From GCA-2686265 sp036010965 (GTDB lineage Bacteria; Planctomycetota; UBA1135; GCA-002686595): DNA of 11,918 nt. Of this stretch, positions 1-7,117 are shown one piece after another. The notes beneath the pieces were generated by a model. It was not told the DNA's origin. It saw only the letters and a list, made by a program, of their open reading frames with translations, and searched no databases. The stretch spans positions 1 through 11,918 of the forward strand of contig DASCMO010000046.1 of the NCBI GenBank assembly GCA_036010965.1, written 5' to 3'. Both the position numbers and the translations under genes were made by a program. Position 1 is the first letter of the stretch; the number at the start of each line of letters is the position of its first letter.

Positions 1-938
1 GCGAACGGTTCCCCTGGGCAGAGGGCGAGATCGAGGTTCCAGGGCCGGCCGCCGTCCGGGCGAGCGCTGCTGCGCAGGGTGGGCTCGAAGCCTGGAGCGA
101 GGGCGCAGAGCTGGAACGTGGCGGAGGGCTCAGCATGGAGCACCTCGATCGAGAAGGTGCCGTCATCCGCGCAGGGCGCGGAGGAGAGGGCACGGGTGCT
201 GCCGTCGGCGCCACGCACGAGCAGGTTCACGCGCGCCTCGGCCACGGGCCGCAGGCCGGCGGCGGTGACCCGTCCTCGGATTGACAGCGGCCCGGAGCGG
301 GCGGCGGGGCCGGCATCGACCAGAACCTCGGGCGCGGGCTGCGCTGCGCTGTGGGTCTCGACCGGGGTGGGCGTGGCTGGCAGGGCATCGGCCAGAACCT
401 CGGGCGCGGGCTGCGCTGCGCTGTGGGTCTCGAGCGGGGTGGGCGTGGCTGGCAGGGCATCGGCCAGAACCTCGGGCGCGGGCTGCACTGCGCTGTCGGT
501 TTCGACCGGCGCGGGCGTGGCTGGCACGGCGTCGGCCAGATCCTCGGGCGCGGGCTGCGGCGCGCTGTCGGTTTTGACAGGCGCGGGCGTGGCGGGCACG
601 GCGTCGGCCAAGACCTCGGGCGCGGGCTGCGCTGTGCTGTCGGTTTCGACCGGCGCGGGCGTGGCGGCCAAGACCTCGGGCGCGGTCTCCGGTCTGGCGG
701 CGGTCTCGACCGGCGCGGGCCGGGGCCGAGCGCTCCCGGGAGTCCGCAGGTCGGCCTTGGCGGGCGTGCGCGGGCGCGTCGCGCGCGCCACGCGCTCTGG
801 CTCCAGGCCCGACAGGGGCGGGGTTTCGAGGCTGTCGATCCACCAGTTCGCCGAGCCCAAAAGGAGCGCGGCGGCGGCGGCGGCAAAGAGCAGGCGAGTG
901 CGGTCCAAGATCGTGGCATTCTCGCGGCGCACCCCCAC
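1..938 (-). CDS. Membrane-anchored protein with Pro/Ala repeat linker and carboxypeptidase-regulatory-like domain (3' end cut off)
   Basis: The reading frame is open on the minus strand from just after a TGA at 968-966 to the window edge, giving at least 312 residues; the C-terminus lies outside. No ATG is available. GTG at 938 is chosen, with GTG at 932 and TTG at 947 or 908 as alternatives, and no clear ribosome site is seen. Residues 11-30 form a short charged start plus a hydrophobic run (six Ala, then Leu), probably a signal anchor. Residues 66-211 are a Pro/Ala/Glu linker with five near-identical 24-residue units (ATPAPVETDS followed by QPAPEVLADAVP). Residues 216-308 look like a CarboxypepD_reg or Cna-B-type beta-sandwich (LSIRGRVTAAGLRPVAEARV, then DDGTFSIEV and LCALAPGFEP). 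The gene follows the lipoprotein gene by 27 bp, so it is probably cotranscribed. An exported, surface-exposed role is inferred; no catalytic function can be assigned. Confidence 0.7.
   Translation of the reverse strand, partial: MGVRRENATILDRTRLLFAAAAAALLLGSANWWIDSLETPPLSGLEPERVARATRPRTPAKADLRTPGSARPRPAPVETAARPETAPEVLAATPAPVETDSTAQPAPEVLADAVPATPAPVKTDSAPQPAPEDLADAVPATPAPVETDSAVQPAPEVLADALPATPTPLETHSAAQPAPEVLADALPATPTPVETHSAAQPAPEVLVDAGPAARSGPLSIRGRVTAAGLRPVAEARVNLLVRGADGSTRALSSAPCADDGTFSIEVLHAEPSATFQLCALAPGFEPTLRSSARPDGGRPWNLDLALCPGEPF
312..672 (-). repeat. 72-bp tandem repeat array, five units, inside a coding region
   Basis: Five consecutive units of exactly 72 bp lie in register, with equivalent points at 315, 387, 459, 531 and 603 on the plus strand. 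A degenerate half-unit follows at about 673-720. Neighbouring units differ at only a few bases. The period is 24 codons, so unit gain or loss keeps the frame open. Each unit encodes a Pro/Ala/Glu-rich segment of the linker in the gene at 938-1. The repeat keeps several other frames open as well, which creates misleading long open frames here. Confidence 0.9.
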
Positions 939-965
939 GCACCGCAAGCGAGCCGCCGCGGTAAT

Positions 966-1682
966 TCAGCGGCTACTGCCGTCGCAGTCGATCCAACTTC
1001 GAAGTTGCAAACGTTCCGTGCGCTGGTGTTCGTAGCTGCCGTCGGGTCGGAAGGTGCACGGCACGCCCGCGCGACGGGAGAGGGCGCGCGCAGCGCGGTG
1101 CTTGGCCCAGGCCATGGTGCGCTTGGTCTCCCAGTCCGGCGGGTGGAGGACCTGCTCGGGGGTCTGGGAGGCGAGCACCGCCAGCAGGAAGTCGACCACC
1201 TCGTCCCGGCCCGCGACCAGGGCGGCGGCCGCGCACTCGACGCGCACTTCGATGTCCGCGTGCGGTCGCGGGCCGACCGCCAGGGCCGCCAGGCGCTGGG
1301 CGGTGTCGGGTGTCGGGCTCCAGCCGGCCAGGGCCGCCGCCGCCACCACATCGCCGGCGTCGCCGTGGCGCGTGGGGGCGCTCACTCGCTCTTCGAGGCG
1401 TCGCAGCAGGGCGCGCCCCGCCCGTGGATCCCGGCTGCGGGCTAGCAGCACGGCGGCGCGCACGCTGCGCTCGTCGCCGTAGGCGAGGGCGCGCTCGAGG
1501 AGCGCGAGGTCCGCCGCATCGAGGGCGCCGGGGCGCAGCGCGAGGGCTTCGACCTGGCGCTCGAAGGCCAGCGGACTCACGCTCTCCCAGTCCGCCGGCG
1601 GGGCGAAGCGCTCGGGCGGCGCCGGTTCCCCGGCCGTCTGGCAGGCGGCGTACAGCAGCAGGGTGGCGGAGAGGACACGCAT
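966..1682 (-). CDS. Putative lipoprotein with HEAT-like helical repeats
   Basis: The product is 238 residues from the ATG at 1682. The frame stays open upstream to 1913, but this ATG is chosen because it begins a short signal sequence (MRVLSATLLLYAACQT) with a possible lipobox cysteine at residue 14. Tyr at position -3 of the lipobox is unusual, so lipidation is only likely. Residues 56-170 are Ala/Leu-rich amphipathic helices (SVRAAVLLARSRDPRAGRAL, DVVAAAALAGW, VRVECAAAALVAGRDEVVDF) of the kind found in HEAT or PBS-lyase repeats. The C-terminus has two further cysteines (209 and 233) that could pair. It lies 134 bp after the DUF4388 gene and 27 bp before the next gene on the same strand. A scaffold role at the envelope is inferred; I recognise no specific family. 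Confidence 0.7.
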   Translation of the reverse strand: MRVLSATLLLYAACQTAGEPAPPERFAPPADWESVSPLAFERQVEALALRPGALDAADLALLERALAYGDERSVRAAVLLARSRDPRAGRALLRRLEERVSAPTRHGDAGDVVAAAALAGWSPTPDTAQRLAALAVGPRPHADIEVRVECAAAALVAGRDEVVDFLLAVLASQTPEQVLHPPDWETKRTMAWAKHRAARALSRRAGVPCTFRPDGSYEHQRTERLQLRSWIDCDGSSR

Positions 1683-1785
1683 CGCGCCCGCATTCTCCCG
1701 CCCTCCGCGCGCGCCGTCCAGGGCAGGCCGATTCCTCCCCTTCGCGATGCTCGCGCCGAGAGGGCTCGTTCGGCGTCCACGACGG

Positions 1786-1811
1786 ATGCCCCGGCCGACA
1801 TGAAGGGCCGG
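1786..1811 (-). terminator. Hairpin just after the DUF4388 gene, possible terminator
   Basis: A perfect 6-bp GC stem (CCGGCC at 1791-1796 against GGCCGG at 1806-1811) with a 9-base loop starts 5 bases past the stop codon of the DUF4388 gene. There is no T-run, so this is not a classical intrinsic terminator. It could attenuate transcription, protect a 3' end or be chance in GC-rich DNA. Confidence 0.3.
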
Positions 1812-1816
1812 TTCTG

Positions 1817-4800
1817 TCAGGGCAGGAAGGCGCGCAGGCCCGCTCCGTCCCCGACCCACAGGCGCCCGCGGGGCAGGCGCGCGCTGGGGGCTTCCCAGGC
1901 CAGCAAGGACCAATCGCCCGCGCGTCGCACGGCGAATCCCCCGCCCAGGTCATCCGGCGGGGTGGCGCGGAAGACTTCCTCCTCCACGCGCACGGTCCAG
2001 TCGCTCCAGGGGGAGCGCAGGTGGTGGCCGCTCGCGGCGCGCCGGCGCAGGACCGCGAGGCCCGCGTCGTGGCCGAGGCGCGCGGCGTCGAGGGCGTCGG
2101 CGAAGGCGGTATCGGCGCGCGGCAGGTGTTCGAGCCCCTCCTCGAAGAAGAGCACGCGCCCGTCGCGCAGGCGCAGGGCCGCGCCGTCGGCGGTCGGGAT
2201 CGGCCCGGCGACGCAGGCCGAGCCGAGGTCGCGCGGACCCTCGACGGCCCCGCTGCGAGCGTTCACGATCCAGGCCTGGCCGTCCTCGCTGACGCACAGC
2301 AGGTGACCGGCGCGGCGCGGCAGCAGGACCGGAGCGCGGGCCACGCCGCCGAGGGAGTCGAGGTGAACAGTCCAGCCGCGTTCGGTCACGGCGCCGAGGC
2401 GCTTCAGAACGCCCCCGCGGTCGCAGACGACGTGCGCCGGGCCCACGGCCACCGGCGGGGCCTCGAAGACTCCCGAGCCCGCCCAGGCGCGCTCGGGGAG
2501 GCGCGAGAGGGAGACGAGCCGGTCCGCCGGCCCGTCGAAGAGCACGGTCAGGGGTTCGCAGCCCTCCAGTTCGAGGGAGATCGTGACTTCCTGTTCGAGG
2601 GTGCTCTCCAGGACGAAGGGTGTCGCGCGCCGGCTGCCGCCCGCCAGGCGCGCCACGGCACCGGGGGGGAAGGTCGTCAGGCGCCAGGGCAGGGGCTCGA
2701 GGTCGGCCCCTTCCCCCAGGCGCTGCAGAACCTCGCGGGCGCTCCCGTGGTCGCCCGCCGTTGCCAGGGCGCGCGCCTCGCGCACGGTCTCGAATTGTTC
2801 CCGCACCGCGCCCATCTCCTCGGCCAGGAGGTCCGTCAGCCGTCCGCTCGTATCGCTGGCCGTCAGGCGCTCGTAGACCTCAAGGGCGCGCCCGCTGGCC
2901 CCGCTGGCCGCGTGGGCCCGGGCGGCCGCCAGCATCAGGTCCTGACGGGTGAGCAGGTCGAGGCGCGCTCGCTCGGCGCGCGCGAGCGCGCGCTCGCGTC
3001 CGCGCTTGTCCAGGCCGGCCTCGAGCTCGCCCAGGTCCTGGGCGAAGGCGCTCCAGCGCTCGTCCGACCCGCGCGCCTTGATGCGATCGGCGAGCCCGCG
3101 GAGGAGTGTGGCGAGACGCTCCTCGCGCGCGACCTGCAGGCTGTCGTCGAGCACCGGCGGCCCGAGTTCTGCGAGGGATGCGGCCACGCGCGCCACCAGG
3201 GCGTCGAGGGCTTCCGCCGGGCGCGGCCAGGCCTCGCCCTTGGAGGGCAGGCGCGGGGGCGACGGCAGGTCGAGGACCTGCTCGAGCCCTCTCAGGTGCT
3301 GGCCCAGGATGCACTCGTGGCGCGCGACGCGGAACGCCTCCAGCCACTCGCTTCGTAGCCTGTCCTCGATCGCCCGCCGTCTGTCGGCGATCGCCCGCCG
3401 CAGGTTCGCGACCTGCGCCGAGTCGTTCCCCGCGAAGCGCTCCTCGAGCAGGGCCTCGGCCTCGGCCGGGCGCTCGATCAGGGCCTCGATCTCGGCCAGG
3501 GCGCGCTGGGTACGGGTCTGCGATCCAATCTGGACCCAGGCGCCGACCGAGAGCGAGGCGAGGATCGCCAGGCCAACCAGGGAGTGCTTGCGGATCAGCT
3601 GGCGGCGGACGCTCAGGCCGCGCGCGCGGGACAGGAGTCGGCGCGCCTCGCGGCACTCGGGCCAGGCCTCGATCAGGGCGCGCAGGGGAGCGGTGGCTCG
3701 CTCCGGCGCCCCGCGCTCGATCCACTCGCGCGCGGGCTCGAGGATCCAGTCAGCGGCCTCCTCGCCCAGGCCCGCGGCGACCATGGCCAGGCCCATATCG
3801 AGCTGAGCCGCGTGGGTGGCCGGAGGGCGCGTCGCGGCCACGCGCAGCAGGGCTCGCGCGCGCAGAGGGTGCTTGGCGGCCAGGAAGCCGCGGGCGCTCT
3901 CGAGCAGTTCGCCCAGGTCGGGCGCCTCGCGCTCGGAGCCCTCGCGGTGTTCGGCGATCAGACGGTGCAGGCCGACCACGGGATCGGAGGGGTACAGCCG
4001 CCGCAGCTCGCGCCAGTGGCCGAGGCAGGGACCGGGGGCGGGCAGAGAGTGTTCCAGACGGCGCAGGAGGGTGCGCGCCGCGTGCGGTTCCATCCTGGCC
4101 AGCAGGGCCGACATGCGGCTGGCGCGCCATTCGGCCTCCAGCAGGGCGGCGTCGCCCTCGGCCATGGGTCCGGGGGGGGCGCTGCGGGTCCAGGCCGAGA
4201 GGCGTCCCGCCGCGCGTCCGAGGAACCCCCCGACCAGCTCGCGCTGGGCGAGGACAAGCAGTTCGTGGGCCGGGGCTTCGCGCAGGACGCCGCTCGCGAG
4301 CTGGACCGTGGCCGCCAGACGACACTGGCGGATGGGCCAGCCTAGGCGATCGGCGATCTCCGCCACGCTCGAGCGCCCGTCGCACTGACCGAGGAAGGCG
4401 TTCCCTTCCTCCAGCGCTCCTCCCGAAGAACGGGGGACGAGCCAGGGAGAGCAGGGCCGGCCGTCGGGCAGGCGCTCGATCTCGTCGCTGATGCGCGCGT
4501 ACTCAAGGAGCAGGTACTCGACCGAGACGGCCTCGCAGTGGACCTCGGGCAGGCGCGCCGGGTTGGCGCCGGTCGCCTCGTCGGTGGCCTGGGGCGAGCG
4601 ATTGGTCTCGAAGCGGAAGTGCACGCCCTCACCGTCGAGCAGGTCGAAGACCGTCTCGATGCGGTCTGCGCGGGCGATCTCCGAGGCGCGCAGAGCTCCC
4701 ACGCGAGCGTCGCTATCGACTCCCCAGGCCCTGACGACGCGCTCCTGCCAGATGACGGGATCCTCCTCGGGCTGGGGCAGGAGCAGCAGGGCGCCGTCTC

Positions 4801-4927
4801 GGATGCCGAGCACGCTGCGCAGGCCGCCGTGGGCGCTGAGGGTCAGCACGCCCTCACGGCGACTGCGCGCCAGGCTCTGCATCAGTTCGGCCAGGCCGAT
4901 GCCGCCGACGTCGCCCTGAAAACTCAT
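1817..4927 (-). CDS. DUF4388 protein with transmembrane segment, PEGA-like domain and possible beta-propeller
   Basis: The product is 1036 residues from the ATG at 4927. The frame opens 22 codons earlier, but MSFQGDVGGIGLAELMQSLA is the typical opening of DUF4388 (PATAN-type) domains, which fixes the start; no Shine-Dalgarno site is seen. Residues 1-150 are DUF4388. Residues 170-220 look like a small winged-helix segment (SVAEIADRLGWPIRQCRLAA). Residues 250-440 are alpha-helical and TPR-like. Residues 449-467 form one transmembrane helix (SLVGLAILASLSVGAWVQIG). Residues 470-740 are highly charged helices, probably coiled coil. Residues 748-812 resemble a PEGA domain (TTFPPGAVARL, then LEGCEPLTVLFDG). 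Residues 820-1036 contain short beta-repeats (HLLCVSEDGQAWIVNARSGA, GRVLFFEEGLEHL, GRLWVGDGAG) as in PQQ-type propellers. In known bacteria DUF4388 occurs in gliding and signalling proteins. The layout suggests a cytoplasmic sensor half linked to an outside binding half; the exact function is unknown. Confidence 0.82.
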   Translation of the reverse strand: MSFQGDVGGIGLAELMQSLARSRREGVLTLSAHGGLRSVLGIRDGALLLLPQPEEDPVIWQERVVRAWGVDSDARVGALRASEIARADRIETVFDLLDGEGVHFRFETNRSPQATDEATGANPARLPEVHCEAVSVEYLLLEYARISDEIERLPDGRPCSPWLVPRSSGGALEEGNAFLGQCDGRSSVAEIADRLGWPIRQCRLAATVQLASGVLREAPAHELLVLAQRELVGGFLGRAAGRLSAWTRSAPPGPMAEGDAALLEAEWRASRMSALLARMEPHAARTLLRRLEHSLPAPGPCLGHWRELRRLYPSDPVVGLHRLIAEHREGSEREAPDLGELLESARGFLAAKHPLRARALLRVAATRPPATHAAQLDMGLAMVAAGLGEEAADWILEPAREWIERGAPERATAPLRALIEAWPECREARRLLSRARGLSVRRQLIRKHSLVGLAILASLSVGAWVQIGSQTRTQRALAEIEALIERPAEAEALLEERFAGNDSAQVANLRRAIADRRRAIEDRLRSEWLEAFRVARHECILGQHLRGLEQVLDLPSPPRLPSKGEAWPRPAEALDALVARVAASLAELGPPVLDDSLQVAREERLATLLRGLADRIKARGSDERWSAFAQDLGELEAGLDKRGRERALARAERARLDLLTRQDLMLAAARAHAASGASGRALEVYERLTASDTSGRLTDLLAEEMGAVREQFETVREARALATAGDHGSAREVLQRLGEGADLEPLPWRLTTFPPGAVARLAGGSRRATPFVLESTLEQEVTISLELEGCEPLTVLFDGPADRLVSLSRLPERAWAGSGVFEAPPVAVGPAHVVCDRGGVLKRLGAVTERGWTVHLDSLGGVARAPVLLPRRAGHLLCVSEDGQAWIVNARSGAVEGPRDLGSACVAGPIPTADGAALRLRDGRVLFFEEGLEHLPRADTAFADALDAARLGHDAGLAVLRRRAASGHHLRSPWSDWTVRVEEEVFRATPPDDLGGGFAVRRAGDWSLLAWEAPSARLPRGRLWVGDGAGLRAFLP

Positions 4928-5026
4928 CGTGGTAGGGGGGGTGCTTGGGAAGAGAGCTCGGGGAGCGGGGCTCCTGGAGCGGGGACTCCCCATCCCTATC
5001 GGCTCGCAAGGGCTCGCGAGTGGAGT

Positions 5027-5620
5027 TCAGGTGCCAGGGAATCGGGCCCGCAAGCGTTGAAGGTCCGCCGGCCGGTCCAGGTCGTCGAGGACCTCTCGGG
5101 CCTCCAGGAGCACCTCCAGCAGGGGCGCCGCCCGGCAGCGCAGGGCGCTCAGGGGGGTGTCGGGGGGCTCGTTCTCCAGCGCGGCCACGAGCTCGCGGCC
5201 GATCACCAGGGGGTGCCCGTGGCGTGTGCCGACTCGCGGCGCCAGCCAGCCGTGCCCGGGCGCTCCGGCTGCCCGCCAGGCGCCTTCGAGGGCGGCGAAT
5301 ACCGGTGCCCCGACCAGGGGCACGTCCACCGGCGCCAGGCACAGGTCGCGCCCCGGGCGCACGCGGGCCGCGTGCGCGATGCCGCCGCTGCGGCCCGCGG
5401 CCCAGGCGCGGTGGTGGAGCAGTTCGGCGGAGGCCGGCAGGGCGGCCGCGATAGCCTCGTGGTCGGCGCCCGCGACCACCAGGGCGGGGACCTCGTCGAG
5501 GCAGGCTCCGGCCTCCAGCAGGCGCGCGAGGGGGCTGGCGCCGCCCAGGTCGACGAGGGCCTTGCAGGTCCCCAGGCGCTTGCTCGCGCCCGCGGCCAGC
5601 AGCACAAGGGCCGGCTTCAC
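5027..5620 (-). CDS. MobA/MocA-like NTP transferase, probable molybdopterin nucleotidyltransferase
   Basis: The product is 197 residues from a GTG at 5620, close to the usual 190-200 for MocA/MobA. The GTG shares four bases (GTGA) with the stop of the E1-like gene, which decides the start against the much longer open frame reaching 6823 and implies translational coupling. Residues 4-20 carry the nucleotide-binding signature LVLLAAGASKRLGTCK. The metal-binding Asp is in LAPVDVPLVG (Asp99), where MocA proteins usually have CDQP. GTRHGHPLVIG at 131-141 matches the later conserved Gly-x-Pro region. Family members join CTP or GTP to molybdopterin, or act on other small substrates. The E1-like neighbour supports a cofactor role, but CTP, GTP or another substrate cannot be chosen from the sequence. 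It is cytoplasmic. Confidence 0.85.
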   Translation of the reverse strand: MKPALVLLAAGASKRLGTCKALVDLGGASPLARLLEAGACLDEVPALVVAGADHEAIAAALPASAELLHHRAWAAGRSGGIAHAARVRPGRDLCLAPVDVPLVGAPVFAALEGAWRAAGAPGHGWLAPRVGTRHGHPLVIGRELVAALENEPPDTPLSALRCRAAPLLEVLLEAREVLDDLDRPADLQRLRARFPGT

Positions 5621-6660
5621 GAGCCGATGTAGCGGTCGTAGAGGGCCAGGGCGCGGTCGATCTCGTCCGTGCCCTCGACGAGCGCCCGGCCGTCGGCGAA
5701 GAGCGTCACCGTGTGCTCGTCGATCGTGAAGCGCAGGATCGGTCCGGCGAAGCGCAGGGAGTCGGCGATGCCCTCCAGGGCGGCCGCCACGCGCTGCAGG
5801 TCCGGGGCCGGCTTGCGGCCGCGGACCTGCACCGTGTTGCGCCCGCATAGGATCGTCGCGCGTCGCCCCGGCGGCTCGTGCAGGTGGGGAAATTCGCGCA
5901 TCACGCAGCAGGGGCAGGCGGTCTGGCGCGCGACCTGCAGGGTGCGCGTCTCGCCGCTCCAGACGTCGATCTCGATCAGGGGGGTCGGCGGGGGAGCGCC
6001 GTCGGTCGGGTCGGCGGCCAGGATGCGCAGGGCGTGTCCGGCTTGCACGGAGGCCACCGCCGCCACCGCCGGCAGGAGCACCCCGGCCGTGTCGCAGGTC
6101 GGCAGGCTGCCGGTCGGCGGGGGTTCGGGGAAGAGGCAGCGCAGGCAGGGCCCGACCCCGGGCAGGATCGGCAGGACCAGGCCGCCCGAGCCGACGACGC
6201 CGCCGTAGATCCAGGGCACGCCGTTCTCGACGCAGTAGTCGTTGAGCAGGTAGCGCGTGCCCAGGTTGTCGGTGCCGTCGAGGATCAACTCGCAGCCCTC
6301 GGCCAGTTCCCCGACGTTGTCGGGATCGAGGTGTTCGGCGTGGAGCTCGAAACGGGTCGGTCCGCCGATGCGCTCGAGGGCCTCGTGGGCGGCCTCGACC
6401 TTGAGGGTGCCCTCGCGCGCGTGGCGGTCCTCGAACAGCACCTGGCGCGGGAGGTTGGTCTCCTCGACCACGTCGCGGTCGACGAGCACGAGCCGGCCGA
6501 CTCCCGAGCGCGTCAGGATCTGGGCCAGGACGCCGCCCAGGGCGCCGCAGCCCACGAGCAGCACGCGCGATTCCTGCAGGCGCGCCTGGCCCTGGGTACC
6601 GAGGGGCGCGAAGCGCACCTGACGCTCGAAGCGTCGGGAGGGTTGGGAGGCGTCGCTCAT
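5617..6660 (-). CDS. ThiF/MoeB-family E1-like adenylyltransferase
   Basis: The product is 347 residues from the ATG at 6660, which overlaps the previous stop as ATGA; the longer open frame to 6897 is rejected. The family adenylates the C-terminal glycine of a ubiquitin-like sulfur carrier (MoaD, ThiS) using ATP. Visible features are the ATP-binding loop GCGALGG (37-43), Asp61 and Asp63 in LVLVDRDVVEETNLPRQ with the conserved Asn-Leu-x-Arg-Gln, Lys87, and the catalytic Asp131 in DGTDN. Two zinc-knuckle pairs are present, CLRC (172-175) and CPCC (249-252). Cys189 in TCDTAGVL sits where sulfur-transferring or conjugating members have their cysteine. A C-terminal segment with LCGRNTVQV (271-279) resembles that of Bacillus-type ThiF/MoeB proteins. 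There is no rhodanese domain. It is the middle gene of a three-gene operon. No MoaD or ThiS partner is in view, so molybdopterin versus thiamine use stays open. Confidence 0.92.
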   Translation of the reverse strand: MSDASQPSRRFERQVRFAPLGTQGQARLQESRVLLVGCGALGGVLAQILTRSGVGRLVLVDRDVVEETNLPRQVLFEDRHAREGTLKVEAAHEALERIGGPTRFELHAEHLDPDNVGELAEGCELILDGTDNLGTRYLLNDYCVENGVPWIYGGVVGSGGLVLPILPGVGPCLRCLFPEPPPTGSLPTCDTAGVLLPAVAAVASVQAGHALRILAADPTDGAPPPTPLIEIDVWSGETRTLQVARQTACPCCVMREFPHLHEPPGRRATILCGRNTVQVRGRKPAPDLQRVAAALEGIADSLRFAGPILRFTIDEHTVTLFADGRALVEGTDEIDRALALYDRYIGS

Positions 6661-7061
6661 GCGAACCAGTGCAGGGCGCTGAGGACGCCCAGGACGACCA
6701 AGGCCAGGAGCAGAAGTCCGGCGCCGACCAGGGGTAGGAGGGCGCGCGCGTCGCTCTCGGGAGTCTGGTCGATCTCGACCCAGTTGAACATGCGTCGGGC
6801 GCCGCCTTCGAGCTTCGCTCCACAGTGGGGGCAGGATTCGGGGACCTCGGGAGGGGGCTTCCGCCGGTCGTATTCGAGTTCGATCACCCCGTCGCACTCG
6901 AAGCAGTAGTGATTGCGGGGGCCGCCGCCCTCGGCCACCCCCGGGGCGCGCGAGCGCTGGCGGTAATACTCGACGGCCTCGCGGTTGGCCTGTGCGCGCT
7001 CGCGCGCCTCGTCGGCTCGATCGCGGGGGAGGGAGGCTTCAGCGTCGGGAGGGTCCACCAC
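6657..7061 (-). CDS. Small zinc-ribbon protein with C-terminal membrane anchor
   Basis: The product is 134 residues if translation begins at the GTG pair at 7061/7058. The frame is open back to an ATG at 7160, but that version would overlap the divergent coiled-coil gene, so the shorter form is preferred; no ribosome site helps. Residues 10-38 are a charged helix. CFEC (53-56) and CPHC (77-80) form a four-cysteine zinc ribbon. Residues 107-131 are a strong transmembrane helix (LLPLVGAGLLLLALVVLGVL) followed by only a few residues, so the protein is probably tail-anchored with the ribbon in the cytoplasm. It overlaps the E1-like gene by four bases (ATGA), so it heads that operon. It may recruit the adenylyltransferase to the membrane, but that is inference. 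Confidence 0.72.
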   Translation of the reverse strand: MVDPPDAEASLPRDRADEARERAQANREAVEYYRQRSRAPGVAEGGGPRNHYCFECDGVIELEYDRRKPPPEVPESCPHCGAKLEGGARRMFNWVEIDQTPESDARALLPLVGAGLLLLALVVLGVLSALHWFA

Positions 7062-7108
7062 GAGACAGATTAGCAAGCGCGGGAAAGAAAGCGCCCGGCC
7101 CTGCCGAT

Positions 7109-7112
7109 GGAG
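7109..7112 (+). promoter_or_regulatory. Shine-Dalgarno site that sets the start of the coiled-coil gene
   Basis: GGAG lies five bases before the ATG at 7118. It is among the clearer ribosome sites in the window and is the reason the first 42 codons of the longer open frame (from 6992) are not counted as gene. Confidence 0.6.
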
Positions 7113-7117
7113 TGGGC

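Noticed and set aside
312..672. CRISPR array as explanation for the regular repeats
   Set aside because: The 72-bp units are contiguous with no unique spacers and encode an in-frame protein repeat.
227..1351. 374-residue open frame on the minus strand over the repeat array
   Set aside because: It is almost all Pro, Arg and Ser and spans the lipoprotein gene out of frame. The frame starting at 938 gives a membrane segment and a recognisable beta-sandwich instead.
1310..3358. 682-residue open frame on the plus strand
   Set aside because: It is antisense to the lipoprotein and DUF4388 genes, has Arg/Pro/Gly-rich shadow composition and no domain; GC-rich codon bias keeps the opposite frame open.
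4928..5026. Terminator or promoter between the MobA-like and DUF4388 genes
   Set aside because: Only short GC-rich hairpins (such as CTCGC/GCGAG) are visible, with no T-run and no convincing -35/-10 pair.
5027..6823. 598-residue open frame that seems to fuse a long N-terminus to the MobA-like protein
   Set aside because: Its first two thirds are the E1-like gene read out of frame. Real translation of the MobA-like gene begins at the GTG overlapping the E1-like stop.
5878..6909. 343-residue open frame on the plus strand
   Set aside because: It is antisense to the E1-like gene, which has all family motifs.
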